A stretch of 64,000 bases of DNA from Argentina anserina (Eukaryota; Streptophyta; Magnoliopsida; Rosales; Rosaceae), in assembly GCF_933775445.1 (NCBI RefSeq), contig NC_065878.1, forward strand, positions 1,758,001 to 1,822,000. The letters run 5' to 3'. Positions 22,931 to 34,045 of this stretch are shown one piece after another. Under the pieces are notes generated by a model. The model was not told the origin of the DNA. It saw only the letters and a list, made by a program, of their open reading frames with translations, and searched no databases. Made by a program: the position numbers and the translations under genes. The number at the start of each line of letters is the position of its first letter. The stretch's first letter is position 1.

Positions 22931-23401
22931 AGACTAGTACTAGATTGGATGATGCCTTGGCTAAGCATCTCAGCAACTTGGGACTCAATTTTGGATTTTT
23001 GTGATGTGTGTATTTGTATTGCCGCACATTGATTGAGTTGTAGCTTGCCTTGAGAGGAATTCGGTCGTCCACTGATCTACTGGGGGGGGAAGGCCCACTG
23101 GTTGCTCAAAGATCGGCCCAAATTTGGACAACAAACTCTCCACTTTTGGGCTTAGGATATGGGTAGATGGGTTGGGTAAAACTACAAAGAAGGGGGAGAA
23201 AAACTCAAACTGTTCCTTCAGAATCAAATCAAAAAATTCAGTGGCGTCAAGCTCGCCGTAGGGATGTGCTGAAGTACCACGCACCACATGGCGCATGCCA
23301 TTAACAACAAAGACCATGATTTTGTCACGGAAATGCCAACCAATGAAACCCAAGGTTTCCAGCCATTAAGCACCGAGAACAAGTTCGTAGCCAGCAACAG
23401 T

Positions 23402-24035
23402 AGGGGTGGATTTTTAGACACCGAAAAACTGAAAACCTACTAAAACCCACCAAACCAACATCAAGAAACTGAAACCGAGCAAAACCGCTTTATCGGTTTT
23501 GGAAATAATATCAAACCGAATAGTTCGGTTTTGATTTGCGGTTTTGTCCGTGTAGAAAACCCATCAAACCGAACCGAACCAAATCGACATATATGTATTT
23601 AATTATTAATATTTAATATAGTAATAGGTGTACGTCATGTTTTTATTGGTTGAGAGTTACATGCGGTATACATGATCAAGGCCTCGAAATGTCTAACTTA
23701 ATTACTCTCGGTCTTTAACTCATTAAGTATTACGTTTTGGTTAATACTCAATCATAACTTAGTTGATTTTATTTGTTATTTCCAACTTATCAGTATTTAG
23801 TTTACTTATTTTACTAATTTGATGTACTGAGCTTGTAGTTTACTATACTTTGATTTAAGTTTTTGTTTTAGGTCAAGTGCGAAAAGTTATTATGGATAGT
23901 AGGTTATGTAACCGAAACTGAACCGAACCCAACCGAATCAAATTGTAGGTTAACCGAAACCATAGTTTTTAAATATTTTTTCCGATTTCGGTTTCAAGAA
24001 ATACAAAACCAATATCTCGGTTTCGGTTAGTGCTA
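23402..24035. mobile_element. hAT-like repeat inserted between Gypsy protease and reverse transcriptase
   Basis: It begins TAGGGGTGGATTTTTAGAC and both ends are full of AACCGAAACC/CGGTTTCGGTT runs, as in the element at 56691. It separates Gypsy protease text ending GVHFN (about 24038) from text beginning AGYELVLG (about 23395). The right terminus is eroded (TTAGTGCTA) and no 8-bp duplication could be confirmed, so the boundary on that side is approximate. Confidence 0.5.
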
Positions 24036-24084
24036 TTAAAATGTACTCCTGAGCACATGCTGTTATAAGCAATAACCGAAGGAG

Positions 24085-24384
24085 CTAGGGTGTGGCCGGA
24101 GGCGGCCGTGAACAATTTGGAACCGGCTGGAGCGATGGGAAGACCAATTTGTGGACCACCGCAGGATTGAGGAAGTTCATCGCTGCACCACAATCGATGA
24201 AAATGTTGATTTGAACCCTATTGATGGAACATTTAAGGCGCATCATGTCACATAGCTTGGTAGTGGTGATGGTCTGGAGTGGGTAGAGATCAGCCTCCTC
24301 GGCCATTGGTTCTGCTGATGGTGGTTCGGGTTGAGGTTCACTGGGTGTGGCTACTATATCATCAAACGAGTCCAGAATTGACAT
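24085..24384 (-). pseudogene. Gypsy aspartic protease region
   Basis: The frame reads FIDCGAAMNFLNPAVVHKL, which corresponds to the retroviral-type protease active site usually written D(S/T)GA. Here the middle residue is Cys. The following text ends in the inserted hAT-like element. It is part of the dead Gypsy polyprotein. Confidence 0.65.
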
Positions 24385-24934
24385 AAAAGGTTGGTGAAAA
24401 ACATGACCCTAGAAGTATTTGTCGTCACAATTGAGACAAAGCCCTTTTTTGGTGGCATTCCAGTTGCTCCACTCAGGAAAGATGCCGAAATGATAGTCGG
24501 TAAGAAGTGGGTGTGTTAGCATTTGGGTTTGGTGGAGTGGGTTTGGGTGGGAGGTGGGGAGGTTTGTCTCGTCGGGGAATGAGGGTTGAAGCCGAGGTAG
24601 GGGTATGGTGGTGAGAGAAAATGAAGAACTAGAAAATGGGCGGGGTTTGGGTTGGTGGAGACGGTGAAACTGGCTATTTCAGCTCTTAAATAACTGAGCT
24701 AGACGCTAAGCCTCTTCCAAGGAGGTAGGTTGCATAACCTCCATGTCATTGCGTAGCTCAGGGCGGGGACCACCGATAAAGATGTGGACCAGTTCAGTAT
24801 CTGGCCAATTGGGGGTTCTGCATGAAAGTTTAGTGAAGGCAAGGATGAAATCCTCCACCGAACTTGTATGTTGTAGATGTGAGAGTGAGCTCTTGAAGTT
24901 GGAGATGCTACCGCCCCAAAATCGAGAGAGTAAG

Positions 24935-26927
24935 TGATAGATCGTTTTGTTAGAACGTCTATAAAATATCCTGAAAAACATCATCGTTAGTATAGAATAA
25001 GCAGGGATCGTTCAGTCCGGGGAATCAAAAGGGCCTCAACACTTATCATGTTATTGGGGGATTTGATTTGGATTCTAAAACTACAACTTAAATTAAATCC
25101 TAAATTACTTATATACAATTGATCAACCACTCATCACATAACCAAAACACGAATTCTACTCAAGAAACATGTATAACATGTATAGAACAACATATAGGCA
25201 GCGAATTATTTCGATTCTTTCTAAGTCCATTTCAATTCCAATTCTAATTAGAGTCCGAAGCGGTTCATCTAATCGTTAAGACTTCATAATTATTTAGAAT
25301 CAACGAAGCGTTCAATCCTAAACATATGCTAAAAAGAGTCTAACTTCACGAAGCGTATTAGTTAAACACAAAGAAGCACATAAACACATTAAGTCGAATT
25401 GGAGACATATAAACATGCATGACGTCACTCATCATGTTTAAACATGCAAATTCCTAGAACTATCACAGCCCTATATAAGTAGCAATAATTGAGACACGAA
25501 GCGCATAACTCGATCAAATACTACTTTGGTGAATGAAATCGCAACCCAAGAAGAGCCATGGCCGTGGTTTCCTCAAGCATTGATTTAGATGCACAAGTTT
25601 AAGGAATAAATCGAAATAAAATCTAAAACCAATTCGGAAACCTACTGCCCTAAGTCATTATACACGGCAAACATACAAATCTCATGAGTTCATACAATCA
25701 AAACATAAAACCAAAGAAGTCTGAATTTATGTTCTTCATATATAAAACCGAAAATCACATCCAAGAATTCATACAATGAAATCGAAAATTGCAGAAAACC
25801 TAAATAAAAATTACAAGCCATAGATGAATCACACATTAGAAACCTTGAAGGATGGAGCAAGATGAATTCGGATTTGGAGAGGCAAGAGGGGGAGCACGGC
25901 TTGGCGGTGATGGATGAAGGTTTTTGGCTTGAATTTCCTGGATGGATTTTGGGAGAATTTCGGCTGTGTTTATGAGAGAAAGGTGATGAATTTTATGAAG
26001 GGAGGCCGAGCTATATATAGAGGAAGGAGGAGAGGAGGCTGCTAGGGTTTTGGGCTGATCCATAGAGGATGCACGGCTGTGATGTTGCTACCATCATGGG
26101 ATCGAATGGCTCTCCTTGTTCCTTGGATTAATTCAGCTCTTATCCCGTTGTTTATCACATGTATAGCACGGCCCAAACTCCTTGTATTTTGCTGAATGAT
26201 AGGCACGGCTGAACTCCTCTTCCTCTTGTGTAACTCGGATTTGAACTCCTTCTTTATCTCTTTGAATTATCTCTTCAATTCTGAAATTAATCTCATTGAG
26301 TTTTGAATGAATGGCTCGGCATAGGACTCCTATCTTGCACGGCTGAACTCTTATTTAATTTCCTTGAATTATCTCTTCAATCTGAAAATAAGAAACGAAA
26401 ATCAATAGTAAGAGATAATGTATTTCGAAAATCATGTCCTAATCTAGACATTAGTTGTCTTAAAAAGACACATGTAATAGATGAGCTCAACTAGATTAGG
26501 AAAGTTTCTAATTTGCAAAAAGGAAACTTACTAGAATAAGTAAGTTACTAGAACAAGGAAGTTCATTTAGGAAAGTTTCGTAATAAGAGTTTGAGTTCAA
26601 GTAGGACTTTCCAAAATGGTACGTTTCCTAGTCTAACAAGGATTCTTAATGCAAACATGACTCTCAAGATATCGCCAATGCGACTAAAACGTAGAAAGGT
26701 GAAGACTCCTAACTCAACTAGGTTTCCTAGTCCTATAAGGATTCCTACTCAAACTAGGACTCCAAACCAATTCTTCGTTTTAAACTCGTTTAACCACAAA
26801 TACACATCCATAACCGTCCAAGACTCCTATTGTGACTCAATGACTCGATATTACAACAATAAGGGTTAAGCAAAGTACAAATGGAGGTAAAAACATATTA
26901 AGAACGTAGCACAAAGTGCTCCTATCA
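24935..26927. mobile_element. Solo-LTR-like insertion of 1993 bp within Gypsy gag
   Basis: The unit starts TGATAG and ends CTATCA, and is flanked by GTAAG on both sides (24930-24934 and 26928-26932). A 5-bp duplication and TG...CA ends fit an LTR left alone by recombination. It interrupts gag cleanly: one side ends WDEFVTALL and the other resumes LLSRFWGG. No primer-binding site, polypurine tract or coding region was recognised inside, and no second LTR copy is seen. The right end (minus-strand start TGATAGGAGCACTTTGTGC) resembles known plant Gypsy LTR starts, which suggests minus orientation. Confidence 0.75.
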
Positions 26928-27143
26928 GTAAGGCCGTGACAAACTCGTCCCAAGTAGAGTTGGGGTGCCGAAGCTCGTAAGCTCGCATCCAAATTGAAGT
27001 GTTGTGACCGAAGAACAAGGCTGCCACCTGGAATTGGTCGAAAGGAGGAACATGGTGTACACTCATATAATGCTCAGCCAAGGAAATCCAATCGACGACA
27101 TCTTCACCGTTGAATCGAGGTAAGTCTACTTTTGGGGGGCGAT

Positions 27144-27641
27144 CAGTGGTGGATTCAGGATTAATTGTTTGGGGGGATATGAATTTTTTTAATGACTAAA
27201 ATATTATAAAAATGTAGTGCAAGTTAGAAATTTAATTATAATAACCTAGATATATACCTAATTGTTTTGAAAATATAAATGCATCAAACATTACAATTAG
27301 AAAATCAAAAGCGGAAAGAGATTTTTTGAAATTGAGTAAAGAATTTACTCAAATTTTAATGCTAAAATAAATCATTTATTCTTGTATTCACTAAAAAACA
27401 ACTAATGAAGTAATTGTTTTCTATTTGTAGAAGAAATAGAGAAAGATGTGAAGTAAATGGAAAATAGACCATGTTTGTATTTGTGGAGAATTGAACTTGG
27501 GTGGGCTTGAAAAGTAACAAAATGATAAACCAATGTAGCAAAATTACAATAGATGCACATTCTACCTATCTTTAGTTTAATATATTCCAAATTCTTGTGT
27601 GGGCTTGAGTCCCCCAAAGCTTGTGCTTGGATCCGCGCCTG
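27144..27641. mobile_element. hAT-type MITE inside Gypsy gag, perfect 8-bp duplication
   Basis: The 498-bp element begins CAGTGGTGGATTCAGG and ends CTTGGATCCGCGCCTG. The ends are imperfect inverted repeats (CAG-GG-GGAT pattern). GGGGCGAT flanks it on both sides (27136-27143 and 27642-27649). Removing it rejoins the gag reading in which histidine/proline text runs into KVDLPRFNGEDVVDW. It has no coding capacity. Its termini differ from the TAGGGGTG group, so it is a different hAT family. Confidence 0.85.
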
Positions 27642-27649
27642 GGGGCGAT

Positions 27650-28222
27650 AATGATTGTGACTTTCGGGTGGTGGGTAGTAATAGTGGTTTTGGGGAGGTT
27701 ACTGCGGTAGCGGTGGTGGTGGTGGTGGAGGAGAGGGTGGTGTGAACACACTGTGCGGATGGAGAGGCGGAGTATGAAGTGGTGTGGTGGTTTGCTGAGG
27801 TGGGTGAGATGGGGAAGGGCTGAAAGTACGGAAAATGAGAGTTGGGGTAGAGGGTGAGGCGTGGTTAGCGGTCGTGGCTATCGGAGACAGGGGAGCGGAC
27901 CCAGAAGCTCCGTAGGGGGTGGCTAGCTTGTGACCACATTGTTGAAAAAATTGGGTTTGCATCGCTGTAAATTGGTGGGACATCAGAGTTTGGCTACGGG
28001 AAATGGCTTGGATAGCATGGTGGAGATCATCATTCTGGGACTGAAGAGTATCACTCTGATTTTGGAGGTGATCGACTGCGGCTTGAAAGGTAGAGAGTTG
28101 GTCGGTTGAAATGGAGATGGAGGGGCAGTGGGTGGTGGTGGGTTGTTTCGGGAGTCAAGCAGCAGAGGTACCTGATCATTTGTGGCTGCCTGCAATGGTT
28201 GCCGGACCTGGTTTCCACGCAT
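27650..28222 (-). pseudogene. Gypsy gag N-terminal region, proline-rich
   Basis: An ATG at 28222 just after the primer-binding site opens MRGNQVRQPLQAATNDQ. After a frameshift near 27985, FTAMQTQFFQQCG and a long Pro/Ser/Thr-rich segment with runs of PPPPPP follow. It is the N-terminal leader of the Gypsy gag protein. The frameshift prevents translation. Confidence 0.65.
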
Positions 28223-28238
28223 GGCTCTGAATATCAGA

Positions 28239-28555
28239 TGATAAGGTTTAAAACTAAGAGAGCAATAAAAATAGGTAAATTCAAACTGATTTCATAGATA
28301 GATCTCAAATGAGATGAAATAGCACATATAGGAGGCTGGTTTGAGTACAAACAAAGATAGAATGGCATAGGACTGCCACTACTTTGGAGTACAAACGGCA
28401 TACTGTAATAAAAGACAAATATATGCAAGGATGCAAGCACAGAGTGCTGCAGGTAGGTGGAGCTGAAATGGTCCTCATGACCATTGGGATGTCCTCTTGT
28501 GAATTAGTCACTGGGCTTGAAGGTAATTGGGCTTGATGAGGAAGTGATCCTAACA
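28239..28555 (-). repeat. Right (5') LTR of the nested Gypsy element
   Basis: The 317-bp LTR runs from TGATAAGGTTTAAAAC to CCTAACA. It is followed by TTTTT (28556-28560), the same five bases that precede the left LTR remnant. On its inner side TGATATTCAGAGCC is a mutated form of the initiator-tRNA primer site TGGTATCAGAGC, which fixes the element's orientation as minus. Confidence 0.82.
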
Positions 28556-28800
28556 TTTTTCAACCTGCAAGGAGCCCTAGACAACATCAACAAAAACATC
28601 AATGGAGATTTTTGGGTTGCGGAAAATAGTGCTGGGAAAGGTAAAACAGTCAAGCTTGACGCGCAAGGGAATTTTTTGGATGTGATAGATGGACTCAACC
28701 CTGTGAGTCATGTTGAGCAGCGTTACTCTTTGGATAGGATATGTAGTTAATAACTTCGTTAGGGTTATTCTTAACTTTTTTTGAAGTTTGAACTATAATG
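28556..28800 (+). pseudogene. Strictosidine-synthase-like gene, 3' part (disrupted)
   Basis: Directly after the Gypsy element the SSL reading resumes as FFNLQGALDNINKNINGDFW, then VAENSAGKGK, KLDAQGNFLDVIDG and PVSHVEQR. These match the C-terminal blade of SSL proteins (DNI, NGEFWVA, VSEVEE). After a frameshift at about 28717 the ending LWIGYVV appears in another frame. If the insertion and one duplicate TTTTT are set aside, the part ending at 18073 and this part abut in the proper place, with no loss of coding DNA. Confidence 0.8.
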
Positions 28801-29378
28801 TTACTTCAAGTTTCTTGTATCCAGTGTAATTATCTTTCATTTGTATTGAACAAATATGTGTACCAAAGGTTATTATGAAACCATTTTTTTTATTGATCCT
28901 TGCTTTGTTTTTATGCATATATATGCACAAATTCTCTTCTTCTTTTAATCAAGGGTTACTTAGCTTGTTTAATTTCCTCCTCTATAGCTTGACTACTCAT
29001 CATGTATATACATGCATGATATCTTGTCAATATATATTCTTATATAATAACTTTTTTACACGTGTCTTATTTGCGTACTAATTTACTTTAAAAAAATTAA
29101 TAAAAAAAGAAAAATAATGAAGAGGTAGTGGGGAGGTAGTGAGCAAGTGGGAGAAATTTATCCAATTTTTTTTTTAATTTTGAGTATTTTTTTATTATAA
29201 TGTTGTTTACTGATAATATGATATATGTTGATTGGTATTGTCTCTCTAATATCAATTGACCAGATTGGATTTAGAAGCTTAACCCTCAACAACCTGATTG
29301 TGCTCAACGCCTCAACTTAACCTGGGACTTTGATTTCTGCATCCATAACTACCTAGTTATTGGACTAGCCTCTTGTAA
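28800..29378. other. AT-rich 3' flank of the SSL pseudogene
   Basis: No gene, terminal repeat or RNA is recognised. The sequence becomes very AT-rich around 29085-29215. Confidence 0.35.
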
Positions 29379-29750
29379 GTTTTTTTTTTTTGAGAATGAG
29401 AGTGACATTAATCACATGATAAACAATTACAAGATATAAGTATGAGATTGTTGACAAGTAACAATCCATAAACCTAGTATGAAAGTCAGGATTCATAAAA
29501 CAAAAGCGCTCACTACTGATTAGTTACACTGCGTGTAACTTTCACATAATACATACTTATAACCTAAAATGGAAGAAGTGGAAAAAGGTCTTCACTTCTC
29601 CTCGAACCGAACTTAAGGAGGCCTCATTAAAACCTTGTTTAGATGAAATCCGATGGGACAAAACTCTAAACAGAGGAAAGAGTGCCACCAATTAACCAAA
29701 TTCACAAGCAACAAACCAAACTTTGGTACGACACCAAGCATGGGACAAAA
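29379..29750 (-). mobile_element. Possible non-LTR retroelement relic with poly(T) at its left end
   Basis: A run of 13 T at 29379-29391 would be the poly(A) tail of a minus-strand retroposon. The adjoining sequence includes AGGCCTCATTAAAACCTTG and GATGGGACAAAACTC, a pattern I associate with a common dispersed plant repeat. No coding region or target duplication was found, so boundaries and class are uncertain. Confidence 0.35.
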
Positions 29751-30007
29751 TTGTAAGATTTCAAAAGTAGAACTTTCGTCTAGGGCGGATGCATGAAGTA
29801 ACCGTAACTAGAATGATATACCACTGATTAAGTGCATCACACTCGTGCATAGAACTTGGAACCCTCAATTGGATTTGGTAGCCCCTTATGTTGAAACGAC
29901 GAGATGATACCAATGGTAGAATGTTTTGATCAACCGCTAACTAGATGGCCATGATTCCATTAACACTACTAGCTGCCACGTTTTGCATGGATTATTAAAA
30001 ACTGTGA

Positions 30008-30274
30008 GCCATGTAGGGCTGCAACTGCATGCTGATGAGATCCAACGGTTTTATTTGGTGCGACCGTGCGACCACCAATCGTCTCCCTATCCAACCGTTT
30101 TATCACCAAATTTGGTCTAGAAGGCATACCGACTACCGAGTATAGACCGCTAACCATCACCACCGGCCGGCTTCCCATTTCAGATTGCATACCCGCGGTG
30201 TTTCCATGATCCATAATACAGAGGCGTCTCGTTGCCATATGAAAACAAACAAAAGAAGGAAAAGTAAGAAACAT
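30008..30274 (-). other. Unrecognised minus-strand ORF of about 90 codons
   Basis: Near 30239 a minus-strand ATG starts MATRRLCIMDHGNTAGMQSE and the frame runs to 29969. It includes RPVVMVSGLYSVVGMPS and LDRETIGGRTVAPN. I recognise no family. It is richer in GC than its surroundings. Upstream on the minus strand are a CT-repeat and a TATA-like TTTATATATG near 30750, so a transcript is imaginable. A chance ORF or a captured gene fragment is equally possible. Confidence 0.2.
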
Positions 30275-30578
30275 TTATAAGTTGTAAACAACTACAGTAC
30301 ATAATATAATCATCAAATAAAATTACCAAAACCTCTGGAGTATATATAAGACTGGAAAAAGCCACAAGTTAAAACAAGGGTATACATGCATATCAGCATA
30401 TGTATATATGACCAGATGCAAGACCGAAAAGTCCTAGCTTGTTCAAAATAAATGTCTCGATCGATCTGCGCCAGAACTCCGAATTGAAGAGAACCAAAAA
30501 CCACGACTATATGTGCACAGTAAACCAAAGCAGATATACAAACACGTTCATGAACCAAAACTGTCTAGTTAGACTAGA

Positions 30579-30650
30579 CACTATTTCCCACGATCAATTG
30601 ATCGACAAGAGAGACACTATTTCCCACGATCAAATGATTGACAGAGGAGA
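30579..30650. repeat. Imperfect direct repeat, two units
   Basis: CACTATTTCCCACGATCAA occurs at about 30579 and again near 30615, each followed by a related tail (TTGATCGACAAGAGAGA and ATGATTGACAGAGGAGA). The unit is about 36 bases long. It lies beside the GA microsatellite. Confidence 0.6.
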
Positions 30651-30688
30651 GAACATGGGGGAGGGGGAAAACAGCACCATGAATACAT

Positions 30689-30689
<1 letters not shown>

Positions 30690-30729
<40 letters not shown>
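30690..30729. repeat. (GA)n microsatellite
   Basis: About 20 uninterrupted GA units. It is likely to be length-polymorphic. Confidence 0.85.
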
Positions 30730-30730
<1 letters not shown>

Positions 30731-30759
30731 GTACTGGCTATCGACATATATAAAGGCAT

Positions 30760-32700
30760 CTCTAAATTACAACCTATTTTGATAAAATTTGGTTTTTAAC
30801 GAAGTTTATGATAATTTTTATTTCTATAGATAAATTATTTAAAAATTAGATTTAACTTTAGCTAAAAAATCTAATTAAATATAACTAGAGAGGAAAGAGA
30901 AAATAACTTTAGTTAAACTATATTTATGTGTTAAAAATTGAATTAGCTTAAAATAACTATCACTGTTAAAATATAATGATAATATTGGGTAGTTAAATGC
31001 TATTTTTAGCTATGTATATAGCTAACACTGTTGGAGATAGCTCTAAGACATTTTGGCCTATATGGAAGGATCCTACTTGGATTGTTATTTTCTAACAAGT
31101 ATTGAAGTTCTTATATATTTGCACTTGAATTTTTATTATGAATGAAATTCTTAAGACAAAGTTGTTATAGGGGAATTGAAGATGGAAATAGGTGGTAGTT
31201 TTCTTCAAATAATCTACATTCCCGCTTCCTTTTTCAAAAGAAAAGGTTCAAAACATTTGGTTTGTTTTCTTTCTTGTTTTGGTTGAGTTACACTAGTCGT
31301 TACACATACTAGACTTGTACCCGTGCGATGCACGTATTATTTATTGCACGATTTATTGTGTAAAGATAAAAAATCTTGCAATAATAAATAAATGTTTTAT
31401 TTTGTTTTTTCAAGGCTTAACCGTTTTGATTTTTTTAACATACAATCCTTTTAGTGTAATTATATTTAATGCAAATGGTTTGTGTAAAACATATTTCGGT
31501 GATTTTCTTAGATGCTGGTTTTATAATAGTAGTATAGATGTGATGCATGTGGGAGCATTTTTTTTTTCAGTTTTTGGTAGAGGAAAAATAGGATGTGGGA
31601 AGTTATAGGAAGTAATCCGATGATTTTTCAGTTTTTCTTTTCAATTTATATTTTTATATATCATTTTGTTTATTACTCTTATAGCCTTATATATTAATAA
31701 TTTTTTTAATTAACCTATAATTTATGGTTATTAATGAATTTTCACATGTATTTTAGTTGACAAAGACTGTTTGAGTTATAAGAGTATATGTTACGGTTGG
31801 AAACCTAACAACTGATGTGAAAATTGCAGAGAATTGAGAAAAAGAGAAGAAAACAAAAATGATAATTTTCATAGATGCTTCAACAACGGATACAAGGCTA
31901 TTTGAACCAAGAGAGAGGCCATTGTGTCCAACGACACCTGGCTCTTAGCTGAGAGAAGAGATTACCCCAACGATGCTTACAAACAACTAGTCGTAAATAT
32001 AAAGATAAAACGGTGCGTATCGCACTACATAGCTATTCCTAGAGAGTGAAGATTATATTATCCAGAACTGTAATAGTATAGATGACACTAGCTAGTACAT
32101 AAAAGGGTTTTTAACAAAAATAAAGAAGCTAGTACATAAAAGGGAAATGATTCTACCTTATAAAGAAAAGTACATTTAAGGGAAAATAATGTGACTCGTC
32201 CTAGACAATTTTCAGGTGCATCATGAGCTTCATGAACACATAACTTCGGAGGAAAGTAAATTACTAGAACTAGCAGCTTATTTAAGATGGTTGTTAGAGA
32301 TAAATGAACAATAGGAAAAGAGAAAAGAGAAGCTCATCACACTCTATATGTAGCAAAAATATCAATAGAAAATTATTTAGTAGCACTGGACAATATTTGA
32401 ATCAACAAAAAACTCATCAGTCCCAAAAATGAGTTGAAACCTAAATCTGATTAATTAATTAATGATCAAATGTCTAAACTACTACTATTTTGGTGAAATT
32501 TGTCAACCGGTCATTTTCATATCTAACAAGTTTATTTCTCCTCATTTTTTAAGTTTTTTGTTTTCCGGCAATTTTAAATTTTCAGCCAAACCACCGGTAA
32601 TTTGAATGTGAGTCAAGATATAAAAGTGTTTTTTACGTCATGGGCTTTAATTTAAGTACCATATTACATATTATTTTAGAAATTTTGAATTTTAGTCACC
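30760..32700. other. Repeat-rich AT DNA, no gene seen
   Basis: The stretch is mostly AT-rich with no coding region. Around 31305-31345 ACTAGACTTGTACCCGTGCG and the following GATGCACG resemble the ends of a dispersed plant repeat whose other end may be the CGGTGCGTATCGCAC at about 32010. Target duplications were not found, so it is not called as an element. Confidence 0.3.
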
Positions 32701-32705
32701 AAAAA

Positions 32706-32980
32706 CCACAGTAACAACTAGTTTCTCAATAGACAGTAACAACTAGATTTATAATCGACAGTAGCAGGTACATTCCCAGCTAACGGTAGCACATTTCTAG
32801 TCGGAATAACATCTAGTTTCATATTCAATAGTATTAGATAGCTTCAAATTTGATAGTAGCAGCTAGTTTCATAGTCGACATTAGCAGATAGTCTCATAGT
32901 CAACATTAGTATATTTCTAGTCGGCAGTAACAACTAGTTTTTCAGTCGACAACAACATGTAGTTTCTTAGTCGTAGTTGC
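32706..32980. repeat. Degenerate 25-bp minisatellite, about 11 units
   Basis: Units such as CAGTAACAACTAGTTTCTCA followed by ATAGA repeat with a 25-base period. Recurrent pieces are CAGTA(A/G)CA, CTAGTTTC and AGTCGA. Copies differ from one another by several bases, so the array is old. It has no coding frame. Confidence 0.7.
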
Positions 32981-32999
32981 ATATACACATGTAGATGTG

Positions 33000-34033
33000 A
33001 CATGTGATAGTGATAATGAATTTTGAATTTTATTAAATGTAATAAGCTAAAAAGGACAAAATGTAATATATCTTATAATATATATGTAACTTTTAGTCGT
33101 AATTTCATTTTTTAAATTAGAAAATGAGTTCTTTTTATAAACTAAAATGTCAGACATTTGTTAATAGTTTGTTAAAATATCAATAAATCCCGAGTAAAAA
33201 ATCTTGTGCAATAATTTACTTCAATGGATTACAGCATAGACTGGTCAAGACTGATATTCCTTGCCAAAAACAGAAAAAGGCACTTTTGACAATTGTGCCG
33301 ACTCTATGTCCCTACTAAATCTACCTAATTTGATAATGCAACCAGAAGATACCCAAAATGGCAAATAAAGCAAAGTGGGCTCACCCAATTCCCAAATCGG
33401 AATCTAAATGTGGCAAAACCACATTTTACTCAAATGGAAAATAAATGAACTCTTCCTTCCCCAAAAAGCAAAATCACACTCCTAACTCCACCTCTCTATA
33501 ATTCTAGCAACCCCTTCTTTACTATCCCTAGCTACCATAAGGTCCATAATTAAGCTACCAACCAAACCAATACAGCAATTTCACCTAGAAAACATGAATC
33601 TGAGAAATTGGGTTTTTTTTTTGGGGAAATGTCCAAGTGGGGGCCAGAGTGTGACTCCAAATGTGGCAAAAAAGAGTCATGCAACGACTAACAGAGCCAT
33701 GCAATCTTGCCGTTTCCAAGCTTCGCCATTTGTGGTAAAAACCCTTCCTTTTCTCTCTCTCTCTTTCTCTTTCTCTTTCCCCTCACACATACACAACTTT
33801 GCTCCTTTATCTTCTGACCCCAATCTAATTTTGGCAACCCACTTCTCTCCCAACAAGAGAGACAACACACCCCAGAAAAGCCTAGAGGGAAAGACCACTC
33901 CTTTTCTTGGTTTTAGACAACCAAAACCCAGAAAGATTCTTCATCTTCTGTGAATTGGGTAGTGTAAAGGTTCAGCCTTTTTGGTGGGGGTGGGAGGTTA
34001 CTTATTAACTGGTTTCTGGGTTTTTGAGGGGTT
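33000..34033 (+). promoter_or_regulatory. Upstream region and leader of the MADS-box gene
   Basis: The last 450 bases before the ATG contain a pyrimidine-rich CT tract (33751-33785), common in plant 5' leaders. A weak TATA-like TCTATAATTC lies near 33494. An upstream ATG at 33594 opens a 119-codon frame that ends before the gene and may act as an upstream ORF if transcribed. No binding site for a named factor could be placed with confidence. Confidence 0.35.
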
Positions 34034-34045
34034 ATGAAGAAGAAC

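Larger units (their letters stand above)
18074..28555 (-). mobile_element. Ty3/Gypsy retrotransposon, minus strand, heavily invaded, inserted in the SSL gene
   Basis: The outer limits are set by LTR ends TG...CA and the 5-bp duplication TTTTT on each side (18069-18073 and 28556-28560). Reading leftward from the right LTR come: a mutated tRNA-Met primer site at about 28225-28238, a proline-rich gag (28222-27650), the gag core with FNGEDVVDWI and MYVSVHH-like text (27120-26935) continuing at 24925-24706, an aspartic protease-like DCGA site at about 24190, and reverse transcriptase with [13 protein letters not shown] and FMVMPFGL (22790-22650). RNase H, integrase and most of the left LTR are missing. 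Five younger insertions lie within it. It is defective: frameshifts interrupt gag and reverse transcriptase. Confidence 0.85.

Noticed and set aside
18074..28555. A 10-kb intron of the strictosidine-synthase-like gene
   Set aside because: The borders are TTTTT|TG...CA|TTTTT with LTR ends and no splice consensus. The gene also has other lesions.
32706..32980. CRISPR array
   Set aside because: The 25-base units are contiguous and degenerate, with no unique spacers, and this is a plant nuclear sequence.
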